64,000 nt of DNA, from assembly GCF_002284575.1 (NCBI RefSeq), contig NZ_NPKJ01000048.1, positions 186,001-250,000 of the forward strand, read 5' to 3'. Of the stretch, positions 53,826 to 62,793 are shown in pieces; position 1 is the stretch's first letter, and every line of letters starts with the position of its first letter. The position numbers and the translations under genes were made by a program. The notes under the pieces were generated by a model. It was given only the letters and a program-made list of their open reading frames with translations, was not told the origin of the DNA and searched no databases. This stretch comes from Mesorhizobium temperatum (GTDB lineage Bacteria; Pseudomonadota; Alphaproteobacteria; Rhizobiales; Rhizobiaceae).

Positions 53826-55418
53826 TTATTCGGTGACGTCGACGCCGTCAAACCGATGAATGCCGAGCGGATCCATGACGAAGCCCGAAACCTTCTTGTT
53901 CATCGGCATGAAGACCTTGGAATGGGCGATGGTCAGCCACGGGGCCTCACGCTTGAACACGACCTGAGCTTCCTCGTAGATCTTGGTGCGCTCGGCGACG
54001 TCGGTGGTCGCCTTGCCCTTCTGCAGCAGAGCTTCGAACTCCTGGTTGCACCAGATCGCATAGTTGGACTGGCCGATGGCATCGCAGCCGAGCAGGAACA
54101 GGAAGTTGTCCGGATCGCCATTGTCGCCGGTCCAGCCGAGCTGGAAGGCGCCGTCACGATCCTTCTGCTTGCCGCGTTCGCGGTACTCGGTCCATTCGTA
54201 GCTGACGATCTCGGCCTTCACGCCGATCTTGGCATAGTCGGCCTGGATCAGTTCCGCGACCCTTTTGGCGTTCGGATTGTACGGGCGGCTGACCGGCATT
54301 GCCCAGATCTTCATCGACAGGTCCGTGACGCCGGCGTCGGCCAGCATCTTTTTGGCCGCGTCCGGATCGTACGGATCGTCCTTGATGTCCTTGTTGTAGG
54401 ACCACATCGTCGGTGGGATCGGGTTTATGGCCGCCTGGCCAGCGCCCTGATAGACCGCATCGAGAATGGCCTGCTTGTTGACGGCCATGTTGAGGGCCTT
54501 GCGGACCTCGACTTTGTCGAAGGGCGCCTGCGTCGTGTTGTAGGCCATGTAGCCGATGTTCAGGCCTTCCTGCTCGTCGACCTTGAGGTTTGGGTCAGCC
54601 TGCAGGCCGGCGATGTCGGCCGGCGCCGGGTACGACATGATATCGCACTCGCCTGCCTTCAGCTTCTGCGCGCGCACGGCCGGATCGGTCGTGATGGCGA
54701 AGATCAGATCGTCGATCTTCTGGCGGCCGCCATAGTAGCCGTCCCATGCCGCATAGCGGATGACCGCATCGACCTGGTAGTCGACGAACTGGAACGGACC
54801 GGTGCCGATCGGCTTCTGGGTGAATTGCTGCCTGGTGCCGGCCTTGTCGAGCTGATCGGCATATTCCTTGGAGACGATCGAAGCGAAATCCATGCCGAGG
54901 TCCGGCAGGAAAGCGACTTCAGGCTTGTTCAGCACGAATTTCACCGTCAGGTCGTCGACCTTGACGATTTCCTTGAGAAGATCCGGGAAGCCCATGCCGG
55001 CAAAATATTCCCAGCCGGTGCCTGCCAGATAATCGAACCACGGGTTTTCCTTCTTCCACTGGCGTTCGAAGGAGAAGATCACGTCGTCGGCGTTGAGATC
55101 GCGCGTCGGCGTGAAGTAGTCCGTGGTCTGGAACTTCACACCCGGCCGAAGCTTGAACGTGTATTCGAGACCGTCGTCGGAAACCGTCCAGCTCTCGGCG
55201 AGGCCAGGCTTGATGGTGGTCTTGCCGTGTTCGAACTCGACCAGGCGCGAATAGATGGTGCGCGACGACGCGTCGAAGTCGTTGCCACCGCTCCACGGCG
55301 ATGGGTCGAAGCCGGCCGGCGACGCCTCCGAGCAGTAGACCAGTTGTTTCGCATTGGCCATGCCGCCGAGGACGCTTGCGGCAAGCAACGCGGCCGCAAA
55401 AGTCAGTTTCTTTTTCAT
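53826..55418 (-). CDS. dppA: Dipeptide-binding periplasmic protein DppA
   Basis: The 530-residue binding protein has a signal peptide (LTFAAALLAASVLGGMANA) and the DppA N-terminus (LVYCSEASPAGFDPSPW). LAESWTVSDDGLEYTFKL and YFTPTRDLNADDVIFSF are family motifs. A disulphide is expected from YCSE and later cysteines. GGGAG precedes the ATG at 55418; the frame runs on to 55574. It delivers dipeptides (or haem, in some bacteria) to DppBCDF encoded downstream. Confidence 0.92.
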   Translation of the reverse strand: MKKKLTFAAALLAASVLGGMANAKQLVYCSEASPAGFDPSPWSGGNDFDASSRTIYSRLVEFEHGKTTIKPGLAESWTVSDDGLEYTFKLRPGVKFQTTDYFTPTRDLNADDVIFSFERQWKKENPWFDYLAGTGWEYFAGMGFPDLLKEIVKVDDLTVKFVLNKPEVAFLPDLGMDFASIVSKEYADQLDKAGTRQQFTQKPIGTGPFQFVDYQVDAVIRYAAWDGYYGGRQKIDDLIFAITTDPAVRAQKLKAGECDIMSYPAPADIAGLQADPNLKVDEQEGLNIGYMAYNTTQAPFDKVEVRKALNMAVNKQAILDAVYQGAGQAAINPIPPTMWSYNKDIKDDPYDPDAAKKMLADAGVTDLSMKIWAMPVSRPYNPNAKRVAELIQADYAKIGVKAEIVSYEWTEYRERGKQKDRDGAFQLGWTGDNGDPDNFLFLLGCDAIGQSNYAIWCNQEFEALLQKGKATTDVAERTKIYEEAQVVFKREAPWLTIAHSKVFMPMNKKVSGFVMDPLGIHRFDGVDVTE

Positions 55419-55846
55419 GGAGGACTCCCTGATGTTCTTCCAAGCCCCTCTATCAGGCTCGCGAAGCGCGCATATAAGCACCGTTTTTCCGGCTTTGGAA
55501 CACCCCGCTTGCCTACCCCATGGGAAGCAGAATTTATTTCTGCGCACTCGCCAAAAAGGAGAAGGAAATGTCAATTACTGCCTATCACGGTATTGTTAAC
55601 GACTGCATTTTTTTATTGATCTTCAACCCGGCGTTGGTGAGGAACTGCGACCTTCGGCTGGTCGTTGGCGCGGAAGATTTTCTTCCCGTCTTGCCGCAGG
55701 GGCAGACTTGCACGGCTGCCGATAGTCGCAATACATAGTTGGCAGGCTGGATTTCCTGGATGCCGGCAGCAGCGAGGACGTCTCTGGCATTCGGAGGCAA
55801 CGCGGCGGGCAAGCAGAGACAATAAGAACAACCGAGGGAGGGACAG
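55419..55846. other. Divergent intergenic region dppA/fadD
   Basis: This 428-base gap should carry promoters for both genes. It contains one small frame with a good RBS (listed separately). Otherwise nothing is recognised. Confidence 0.4.
55568..55738 (+). CDS. Candidate small ORF with a strong RBS
   Basis: A 56-codon frame (MSITAYHGIVNDCIFLLIFN...) begins 5 bases after AAGGAGAAGG, a strong RBS. The first half is hydrophobic. Coding quality beyond that is poor and no relatives are recognised, so it may be chance or a leader peptide upstream of fadD. Confidence 0.22.
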   Translation: MSITAYHGIVNDCIFLLIFNPALVRNCDLRLVVGAEDFLPVLPQGQTCTAADSRNT

Positions 55847-57700
55847 GTGGCAAAAGCACCAAGGACGACGGCCCCAGCGAAAGCGAAGGCCAAAACTGCC
55901 GCAAAACCGGCCAGCTCCGACAAGCCAAAGGCGCCGACGGCCAACGCCGTTGCCAAGCCGAAAGCGGCCCCGACAACGGCTTCATCGGCGTCGAAGCCGG
56001 GCCCGGCCACGAGATTGCCGAAAGCGGTTGCGCCGGAAAAGCCTTGGCTCAAGAGCTATCCGAAGGTCGTTCCGGCCGAGATCGGCGCCCTGCCCTTCGG
56101 CTCCATCGGCGATCTGCTCGCCGACGCCTGCAAGCAGTATGCCAGCCGGCCTGCCTTCACCTGCATGGGCAAGACCATCACCTATGCGGAAGTCGAGCGG
56201 CAATCGGCCGCCTTCGGCGCCTATCTGCAGTCGACGGGACTGCAGAAGGGCGCACGCGTGGCGCTGATGATGCCGAACGTGCTGCAATATCCGGTGGCGA
56301 TGATGGCAGTGCTGCGCGCCGGCTATATTGTGGTCAACATCAACCCGCTCTACACGCCGCGCGAGTTGGAACATCAGCTCAAGGATTCAGGTGCGCAAGC
56401 CATCGTCATTCTCGAGAATTTCGCCAACACCTTGCAGGCGGTGATCGCCAAGACGGCGATCAAGCATATCGTGGTCGCGGCGATGGGCGACATGCTTGGC
56501 GGCCTAAAGGGGACGATCGTCAATCTCGTCGTGCGCCGCGTGAAGAAGATGGTGCCGGCCTGGTCGCTGCCGGGCCATGTCAAGTTCAACGCCGCGTTGA
56601 AAGCAGGCACCGGCATGAATTTCAAGCCGGTGAAGGTCGCTGCCGACGATGTCGCCTTCCTGCAATATACCGGCGGCACCACCGGCATCTCGAAGGGCGC
56701 GGTGCTGCTGCACAGCAACGTGCTGGCCAACGTCGCGCAGAACGCGCTCTGGATCGAGGACGCCTTCACGGTCAAGCCGAAACCGGCGCATCTCAACTTC
56801 ATCTGCGCGCTGCCGCTCTATCATATCTTCGCGCTGACGGTGAACGCGCTGATGGGCATGCAACTCGGTGGCCAGAACATACTCATTCCCAATCCGCGCG
56901 ACATTCCCGGCTTCGTCAAGCAACTCGGCAAATACCCGATCCACATCTTTCCAGGCCTCAACACGCTGTTCAACGCGCTGCTCAACAATGAGGATTTCCG
57001 CAAGCTCGATTTCAAGCCGCTGATCCTGACGCTGGCCGGCGGCATGGCGGTGCACAAGGGCGTCGCCGAGCGCTGGAAGGCGCTGACCGGCTGCCCGGTC
57101 ACCGAGGGTTACGGGCTTTCGGAAACTTCGCCGGTGGCCACCGCCAACACATTCAGCAATGGCAACTTCACCGGCACGATCGGCCTGCCGCTGCCCTCGA
57201 CCGAGATCGCCATCCGCGACGACGACGGCAAAGATTTGCCGCTCGGCGAAGTCGGCGAGATCTGCATCCGCGGACCGCAGGTGATGGCCGGCTACTGGAA
57301 CCGGCCGGATGAGACCGCCAAGGTGATGACCAAGGATGGTTTCTTCAAATCAGGCGACATGGGCTTCATGGACGAGCGCGGCTACATCAAGATCGTCGAC
57401 CGCAAGAAGGACATGATCCTTGTGTCCGGCTTCAACGTCTATCCGAACGAACTCGAGGAAGTGGTGGCCCTGCATCCGGGCGTGCTCGAAGTGGCGGCGA
57501 TCGGCGTGCCGGACGAGCATTCAGGCGAAGTGCCGAAGCTGTTCGTCGTCAAGAAGGACCCGTTGCTGACCGCTGAGGTGCTGACCGTCTATTGCCGCGA
57601 GAACCTGACCGGCTACAAGCGGCCAAAATACATCGAGTTTCGGACCGAACTGCCGAAAACGCCGGTGGGCAAGATCCTGCGGCGGGCGTTACGGGGATAG
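55847..57700 (+). CDS. fadD: Long-chain-fatty-acid CoA ligase with Ala/Lys-rich extension
   Basis: The 617-residue AMP-forming acyl-CoA synthetase activates fatty acids for beta-oxidation at the inner membrane. AMP-binding YTGGTTGISKGA (about residue 276), the GYGLSETSP motif, GDMGFMDERGY and the C-terminal lysine in LPKTPVGKILRRAL are intact. Residues 1-60 are an extra low-complexity tail of Ala, Lys and Pro (as in KAKAKTAAKPASSDK) not present in E. coli FadD. The start is GTG with GAGGGAGGG upstream. Confidence 0.9.
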   Translation: MAKAPRTTAPAKAKAKTAAKPASSDKPKAPTANAVAKPKAAPTTASSASKPGPATRLPKAVAPEKPWLKSYPKVVPAEIGALPFGSIGDLLADACKQYASRPAFTCMGKTITYAEVERQSAAFGAYLQSTGLQKGARVALMMPNVLQYPVAMMAVLRAGYIVVNINPLYTPRELEHQLKDSGAQAIVILENFANTLQAVIAKTAIKHIVVAAMGDMLGGLKGTIVNLVVRRVKKMVPAWSLPGHVKFNAALKAGTGMNFKPVKVAADDVAFLQYTGGTTGISKGAVLLHSNVLANVAQNALWIEDAFTVKPKPAHLNFICALPLYHIFALTVNALMGMQLGGQNILIPNPRDIPGFVKQLGKYPIHIFPGLNTLFNALLNNEDFRKLDFKPLILTLAGGMAVHKGVAERWKALTGCPVTEGYGLSETSPVATANTFSNGNFTGTIGLPLPSTEIAIRDDDGKDLPLGEVGEICIRGPQVMAGYWNRPDETAKVMTKDGFFKSGDMGFMDERGYIKIVDRKKDMILVSGFNVYPNELEEVVALHPGVLEVAAIGVPDEHSGEVPKLFVVKKDPLLTAEVLTVYCRENLTGYKRPKYIEFRTELPKTPVGKILRRALRG

Positions 57701-57708
57701 GGATAATT

Positions 57709-58473
57709 TTGCGCGATTGCCTTACTGCCGACGACGCGGCGGACGCGCTTTTCCGTCCCGATCCGCTGACATTCATCAAGGCGAACATGCGTATCGCCCC
57801 TGTTCCCGAGCTTCCCGAAATCCGGCTTTATGCAGCCCATCCAGCGAGCGGTTTGTGGCGGCTCACGCATCAAGAAGGACAAGCAGCCGAGCCGGAAGAA
57901 GAAGGAACCGAAGCCGACGGGTACGGGCCCGAGCCGCAGCCACCTTACTGGGCCTATGCCTGGGCCGGCGGCGCGGTGCTTGCCCGCTACATCCTCGATC
58001 GGCCGGAGACCGTGGCCGGGCTTCGCGTGCTCGACCTCGGCGCCGGGTCAGGCCTCGTCGGCATCGCCGCGGCAAAGGCCGGCGCCAGCCAAGTGATCGC
58101 GTCCGAGATCGACCGCAACGGCATCGTCGCGCTCGGTCTCAATGCGGTGGCGAACGGTGTTGCGATCACGGTGGTCGGCGAGGATATCACCGCTGGTTCG
58201 CCGCCGCCGGTGGATGTCGTGGTGGCCGGCGACTTGTTTTACGGGCAAGATCTCGCCGACCGGGTCATCCCCTTCCTCGATCGCTGCCTGGCCGCCGGCA
58301 TCAATGTGCTGATCGGCGACCCGGGCCGGGCCTACCTGCCCCGCTCGCGGCTTCGCCTACTGGCCGAATACCAGGTGCCGGATGTCGGCGAAGTCGGGGA
58401 CGCTGCAATGAAGCCGAGCGGTGTCTTCTCGTTCGAGCCGGAGCAGCCCTGCGAGTTCAGGTCGTCTCCTTGA
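57709..58473 (+). CDS. SAM-dependent protein methyltransferase (Prmt5/ETFB-lysine type)
   Basis: The 254-residue protein has the SAM-binding motif I LDLGAGSGLVGIAAA (about residues 107-121), an acidic loop after strand 2 (SEIDRN) and a motif near VVAGDLFYGQDL that replaces D/NPPF. It resembles ETFB lysine methyltransferase/nicotinamide N-methyltransferase-like proteins. An in-frame TTG at 57709 with AGGG 6 bases upstream keeps the conserved PLTFIKANMRIAPVPELPEI region; an ATG at 57787 would remove it. It follows fadD by 8 bases. Confidence 0.78.
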   Translation: MRDCLTADDAADALFRPDPLTFIKANMRIAPVPELPEIRLYAAHPASGLWRLTHQEGQAAEPEEEGTEADGYGPEPQPPYWAYAWAGGAVLARYILDRPETVAGLRVLDLGAGSGLVGIAAAKAGASQVIASEIDRNGIVALGLNAVANGVAITVVGEDITAGSPPPVDVVVAGDLFYGQDLADRVIPFLDRCLAAGINVLIGDPGRAYLPRSRLRLLAEYQVPDVGEVGDAAMKPSGVFSFEPEQPCEFRSSP

Positions 58474-59179
58474 CTCTTGCCGAAAGAAAATCGGGCAGGT
58501 CGGCAACCGAATCCAGAATAACGTCGGCAATCTGCGACAGCGATTCCCGCGTGCCGGTGCCGGAGAGCACGCCGATCGCCAGACCGCAGCCGCCGGCCCG
58601 CGCCATCTCCAGATCGTGGCGATTGTCGCCGACCATGGCGATCGCGGCCGGCCTCAGGCCGGTCAGGTCCGAGAAGGCAAGGATCGTATCCGGCGCCGGT
58701 TTCGGATTGGCCACCGCGTCGTAACCATAGGCGGCGTCGAACAGCTGCGCGACACCCAGCGTCAGCAATGTCTTTTCCGCGCCAGTGGTCGAATCGTTGG
58801 TGGCGACGCCGAGCCGGTAGGATTTCCTGTGAAGAACGCCAAGCGTCTCGACGATGCCCGGCAGCGCCACCGCCATCGACGAGCCCTGCACCGACGTGAT
58901 CTCGTTGAAGCGAGCGACGGCAAGCATCTGGTCTTCGTCGGACAGTCGCGGAAACCAAAGCTCGACGACATCCATGTTGGTGCCGGAGGCAAAGATGGAA
59001 TCGGGCTTGAAGCGTTTGGTGGCGAAATCGTAGCCCGCCGCGGCAAGCAGCCTGTCGGCCTTCCAGCGGTCGCCCTCCGACGCATCCATCGCCATGAAAT
59101 CGGCAACGCCGAGCCATGTCGCATTGAAGTCGACAAGCGTGCCGTCCTTGTCGAACAATATTCCCTTGATCTCGGCCAA
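58457..59179 (-). CDS. HAD-family phosphatase (phosphoglycolate phosphatase-like)
   Basis: The 240-residue protein has HAD motif I FDKDGTLVDF (about residues 9-18), motif II ATNDSTTG, motif III Lys in NPKPAP and motif IV VGDNRHDLEMARAGG. The cap domain lies between residues 20 and 85. It dephosphorylates small metabolites such as phosphoglycolate. A TTG at 59179 with GGAG 8 bases upstream fits the family start (LAEIKGILFDKDG). The start is 5 bases after the pgi stop, and the 3' end overlaps the converging methyltransferase gene by 17 bases. Confidence 0.85.
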   Translation of the reverse strand: MAEIKGILFDKDGTLVDFNATWLGVADFMAMDASEGDRWKADRLLAAAGYDFATKRFKPDSIFASGTNMDVVELWFPRLSDEDQMLAVARFNEITSVQGSSMAVALPGIVETLGVLHRKSYRLGVATNDSTTGAEKTLLTLGVAQLFDAAYGYDAVANPKPAPDTILAFSDLTGLRPAAIAMVGDNRHDLEMARAGGCGLAIGVLSGTGTRESLSQIADVILDSVADLPDFLSARVKETT

Positions 59180-59184
59180 GCCGC

Positions 59185-60828
59185 TTACTCCGCTCCGCGC
59201 AATCGGTGGATGTGTCCCACCAGTCCGGCGGTCGAAGCGTCCCGCTTTGCGGCATTCTCCTTGCCCTCCACGACAGGCAGCAGGCCGGTCGCCAGTTCCT
59301 TGCCGAGCTCGACGCCCCACTGGTCGAAGGAATTGATGTTGAAGAGCGTGCCTTCGACGAAGACGCGGTGCTCATAGAGCGCGATCAGCCGTCCGAACGT
59401 ATGCGGATCGAGTTGTCTGTAGAGGATCGTCACTGAGGGCCGGTTGCCGGAGAAGACGCGGTGCGGAGCGATCCTGTCGACTTCGGCGGGCGCCATGCCC
59501 TTTGCCAGCATCTGCGCGCGCGCTTCCTCCAGCGTGCGGCCCTTCATGAAGGCCTCCGACTGCGCCAGGCAGTTGGCGAGCAGCAAATCGTGATGATGCT
59601 TGAGATCCGGCTCATGGCCGATGGCCGCGGCGAGGAATTCGACCGGGATGAAATCGGTGCCCTGGTGCAGCAGCTGGAAGAAGGCGTGCTGGCCATTGGT
59701 GCCGGGCTCGCCCCAGACCAGCGGGCCGGTCGGCGTCGTCACAGCGCCGCCGTCGAGGGTGACGCTCTTGCCGTTCGATTCCATGTCGAGCTGCTGCAGA
59801 TAGGCCGGCAGCCTGGACAGGCGCTGATCATAGGGAATGACGGCGCGGGCGGGGTATTGGCAGATCACCCGATGCCACCAGCCGATCAGTCCCATCAGCG
59901 CCGGCAGGTTCCTGGCCAGCGGCGCCGTCTGGAAATGTTCGTCCATCGCGTGCGCGCCATCGAGAAAGGCGCGAAAATTCTTCGGGCCGACGGCGATCAT
60001 CACCGGCAGGCCGATCGCGCCCCACACCGAATAGCGTCCGCCGACCCAGTCCCAGAAACCGAAGACGCGATCGGACGCGATGCCGAATTTGGCCACCAGG
60101 TCCAGCGCCGTCGAGACGGCGGCGAAATGCTTGCCGACCGCTTCCTTGCCCAGCGCCTTCTGCACCCATTCGCGCGCCGTCTCGGCATTGGTCATCGTCT
60201 CGATGGTGGTGAAGGTCTTCGAGGCGACGATGAACAGCGTGGTTTCGGCGGAAAGGCCCTTCAGCGTGTCGTGGATATGGGCGCCGTCGATGTTGGACAC
60301 GTAATGCGTGCGCGGCCCGTCGTGATAGGGCGCCAGCGCCAGCGTCGCCATGGCCGGGCCAAGGTCGGACCCGCCGATGCCGATGTTGACGATGTCGGTG
60401 ATCTTCTTGCCGGTGGCGCCGGCGGCCTTGCCGGAGCGAATGGCATCGGCGAAGGCGCCCATCGCATCGAGCACGGCGACAACCTCCGCCTTCACGTCCT
60501 GGCCGTCGAGCACGATGCCCTTGCCGTTCAGGTTGCGCAGGGCGGTGTGCAGCACGGCGCGGCCTTCGGTGACGTTGATCCTCTTGCCCGAGAACATCGC
60601 GGCGCGCCGGCCTTCGAGATCGGCGGCTCCCGCCAGCTGCTCCAGCAGATCCATCGTCTGCGCATCGACCGCGCATTTCGACCAGTCGAGCAGCAGGTCG
60701 CCGTCGGTGGCGGAGAATTTTTCGAAGCGCTGCGGATCAGCAGCGAAAGCCTCGCGCATGCTGCCCGATTTTGCCGCACGGTGATCGCGCAGGGCGTCGA
60801 GCTGTTTTTGAAAGGACGATTGATCCAC
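59185..60828 (-). CDS. pgi: Glucose-6-phosphate isomerase
   Basis: The 547-residue enzyme interconverts glucose-6-phosphate and fructose-6-phosphate. Signature [16 protein letters not shown] (about 145-160), SKTFTTIET, and the late [16 protein letters not shown] motif (here [16 protein letters not shown], about 500) are present. Length is normal. It probably shares a transcript with the HAD gene. Confidence 0.96.
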   Translation of the reverse strand: MDQSSFQKQLDALRDHRAAKSGSMREAFAADPQRFEKFSATDGDLLLDWSKCAVDAQTMDLLEQLAGAADLEGRRAAMFSGKRINVTEGRAVLHTALRNLNGKGIVLDGQDVKAEVVAVLDAMGAFADAIRSGKAAGATGKKITDIVNIGIGGSDLGPAMATLALAPYHDGPRTHYVSNIDGAHIHDTLKGLSAETTLFIVASKTFTTIETMTNAETAREWVQKALGKEAVGKHFAAVSTALDLVAKFGIASDRVFGFWDWVGGRYSVWGAIGLPVMIAVGPKNFRAFLDGAHAMDEHFQTAPLARNLPALMGLIGWWHRVICQYPARAVIPYDQRLSRLPAYLQQLDMESNGKSVTLDGGAVTTPTGPLVWGEPGTNGQHAFFQLLHQGTDFIPVEFLAAAIGHEPDLKHHHDLLLANCLAQSEAFMKGRTLEEARAQMLAKGMAPAEVDRIAPHRVFSGNRPSVTILYRQLDPHTFGRLIALYEHRVFVEGTLFNINSFDQWGVELGKELATGLLPVVEGKENAAKRDASTAGLVGHIHRLRGAE

Positions 60829-60935
60829 TGCCTCACTCCAAGCCTTGAGATGCCAACATAACAGACCGGATGTTTCCGGCGCGTGTCGTCGCGTCCAAAC
60901 TATCTAGCCGAAATCCACTGGTTTCAATGCGCAGA

Positions 60936-60978
60936 GATGACGCACTGCGTCACGCCGCGATGACGCGTTGCGTCACGC
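60936..60978 (+). promoter_or_regulatory. Two operator-like palindromes upstream of the MocR gene
   Basis: GATGACGCACTGCGTCACGC (60936-60955) and GATGACGCGTTGCGTCACGC (60959-60978) are direct repeats with a 23-base period. Each contains a palindrome (TGACGCA-C-TGCGTCA; TGACGC-GTT-GCGTCA). They lie between pgi and the MocR gene. MocR-type regulators often bind two direct repeats about two helix turns apart near their own promoter, so autoregulation is a reasonable inference. Confidence 0.6.
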
Positions 60979-60986
60979 GGGGGATG

Positions 60987-61012
60987 GATCACTGGCGTAA
61001 ATCCCAGTGATC
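60987..61012. promoter_or_regulatory. Inverted repeat upstream of the MocR gene
   Basis: GATCACTGG and CCAGTGATC form a perfect 9-bp stem separated by 8 bases, directly after the operator-like pair. It may be another binding site or an mRNA hairpin. Confidence 0.5.
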
Positions 61013-61103
61013 AGAAAAATTGATTGGCGCAACAGCTTGTGCCACCGGTACATTCGACTGGTCCAGCCAAGTGAAAAAAGCTGGCCATCGAGGAACATCT
61101 TCC

Positions 61104-62597
61104 ATGCCACAGCGAAACGACACGGCCATATGGTCCGGCCTGTTCCGGATTTCGGCGGAATCCGGCCAGACCCTGCAGGCGCAGATCCGTCAAGCGATCG
61201 TCGCCGCCATCCTCGACCGGCAAATCGCCGCCTCGATGCCGCTTCCGTCCTGCCGGATCCTGGCCGAGAAACTCGGCGTGGCGCGCGGCACCGTGGTGCT
61301 GGCCTTCCAGCAGCTCGTCGACCAGGGTTTCCTGGTGGCGCGCGAACGGCGCGGCCATTTCGTCAATCCCGACGTGCTGGCGACGCCGGCCAAACCGCAT
61401 CAGAAGGCGCCCGACCAGGCCAACGAGATCGACTGGAAGGCGCGTCGACAGATCGCGGCCAGTGACATGCCGCCGCCGGCCAAGCACGACAACTGGATCA
61501 AGTCGTCCTACCCCTTCGTCTATGGCCAGTTCGATCCGGCGCTGTTCCCGACCGCCGAGTGGCGCGAGTGCAACCGCATGGCGCTCGCCGTGCTCGAGAT
61601 CCGCAACTGGGCGTCCGACATGGTCGACCGCGACGATCCGCTGCTGATCGAGCAGATCCAGGCGCGGCTGTTGCCGCGGCGCGGCATCTTCGCCAATCCC
61701 GATGAGATCATCGTCACGCTCGGCGCGCAGAACGCGCTCTACATGCTGGCGACGCTGCTGATGACCAAGGGCTCCAAGGTGGCCATGGAAGACCCCGGCT
61801 ATCCCGACGCACGCTCGATCTTCCGGCTGGCGGGTGCCGACGTCGCACCGGTTCCGGTCGACCATTCTGGCATTGTAACCACTTCTATTCCCAACGATTC
61901 CGGCTTCGTCTTCGTGACGCCCAGCCACCATTGCCCGACCATGGTGCCGCTGTCGGCGGAGCGCCGGCAGGATTTGCTGGCGCGCGCCAATCGCCACAAC
62001 CAGATCATTATCGAGGACGGCTATGACAGCCAGCTTCTGGACGAGGCGCCGCAGCAGGCGCTGAAGAGCCTCGACCGTTCCGGCCGCGTCATCTATGTCG
62101 GCTCGATGTCGAAGACGCTGGCTCCGGGTCTGCGGCTCGGCTACATCGTCGCCTCGGCCGGGCTGATCTCCGAGCTTCGCGCGCTGCGCCGCTTCATGCT
62201 GCGTCATCCGCCGGCCAACAACCAGCGCGCGGTCGCGCTGTTCCTGTCGCTTGGCCATCACGAGGCGCTAGTGCGGCGGCTGTCGAGCGCCTTCGACGAA
62301 CGGCGCAAGCGTCTGATCCATGCGATTTCCGCCTTCCTGCCGGAGTGGCGCTCGACCGATTCCGCCGGTGGCGCGTCGCTCTGGCTCGAAGGGCCGCGCG
62401 GCACCGATTCGCGCGGGCTAGCCGAGGCCGCCGCCTCGCGCAGCGTCATCATCGAGCCCGGCGACCGCTTCTTCGACCGCACCGAAAAGCCGTCACGCTT
62501 CATGCGGCTGGGCATCTCCTCGATCGCGCTGCAGCACATCGAGCCCGGCATCCGCGAACTGGCGACGGCGGCCGGGCGCAGGCCGGCGGCGGCTTGA
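61104..62597 (+). CDS. MocR-type transcription regulator (GntR HTH plus aminotransferase domain)
   Basis: The 497-residue protein has an N-terminal GntR winged HTH (residues about 15-85, with ILAEKLGVARGTVVLAFQQL as the recognition part) and a class I aminotransferase-like domain. Lys337 in GSMSKTLAPG is the expected PLP lysine; EDGYDSQL and HCPTMVPLS are further motifs. MocR proteins sense amino-acid or PLP-linked ligands and control neighbouring genes. The ATG at 61104 is preferred; the frame is open to 61020. The downstream MttB-family gene is a possible target. A weak hairpin (GGCCGG...CCGGCC) follows the stop. Confidence 0.88.
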   Translation: MPQRNDTAIWSGLFRISAESGQTLQAQIRQAIVAAILDRQIAASMPLPSCRILAEKLGVARGTVVLAFQQLVDQGFLVARERRGHFVNPDVLATPAKPHQKAPDQANEIDWKARRQIAASDMPPPAKHDNWIKSSYPFVYGQFDPALFPTAEWRECNRMALAVLEIRNWASDMVDRDDPLLIEQIQARLLPRRGIFANPDEIIVTLGAQNALYMLATLLMTKGSKVAMEDPGYPDARSIFRLAGADVAPVPVDHSGIVTTSIPNDSGFVFVTPSHHCPTMVPLSAERRQDLLARANRHNQIIIEDGYDSQLLDEAPQQALKSLDRSGRVIYVGSMSKTLAPGLRLGYIVASAGLISELRALRRFMLRHPPANNQRAVALFLSLGHHEALVRRLSSAFDERRKRLIHAISAFLPEWRSTDSAGGASLWLEGPRGTDSRGLAEAAASRSVIIEPGDRFFDRTEKPSRFMRLGISSIALQHIEPGIRELATAAGRRPAAA

Positions 62598-62726
62598 TGC
62601 CTCGGCCGGGCCGCGACCGGCCACGGTTCTTTAGCGCCCTGGCATATGCGACGGGGCCGTCTGGCTCATAGGCTGTGCCAATGCCGGCGGCATAGTTCGA
62701 GGCATAAGGGGACGAAGCGGGCCGAT

Positions 62727-62758
62727 GGTGGACCAACCACCTGGTGGACCAACCACCG
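62727..62758 (+). repeat. Exact tandem 16-bp repeat of an operator-like palindrome
   Basis: TGGTGGACCAACCACC is repeated exactly twice (62727-62742 and 62743-62758). Each copy contains TGGTGGACCA, a TGGT-N2-ACCA palindrome, and also GGTGG...CCACC. It lies 36 bases before the MttB-family ATG, where it could overlap the promoter. TGGT/ACCA half-sites are common for FadR/LldR-type GntR regulators. Confidence 0.6.
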
Positions 62759-62793
62759 CCGCCCGCTTCGCAGCTAAAGGTGGAGTGCCTCCC

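Noticed and set aside
53856..55619. 587-codon frame antisense to dppA
   Set aside because: Shadow of a motif-supported gene, with no domain of its own.
62603..62640. Terminator after the MocR gene
   Set aside because: GGCCGG...CCGGCC can pair but the following T run is short and interrupted, so it is mentioned only with the gene.
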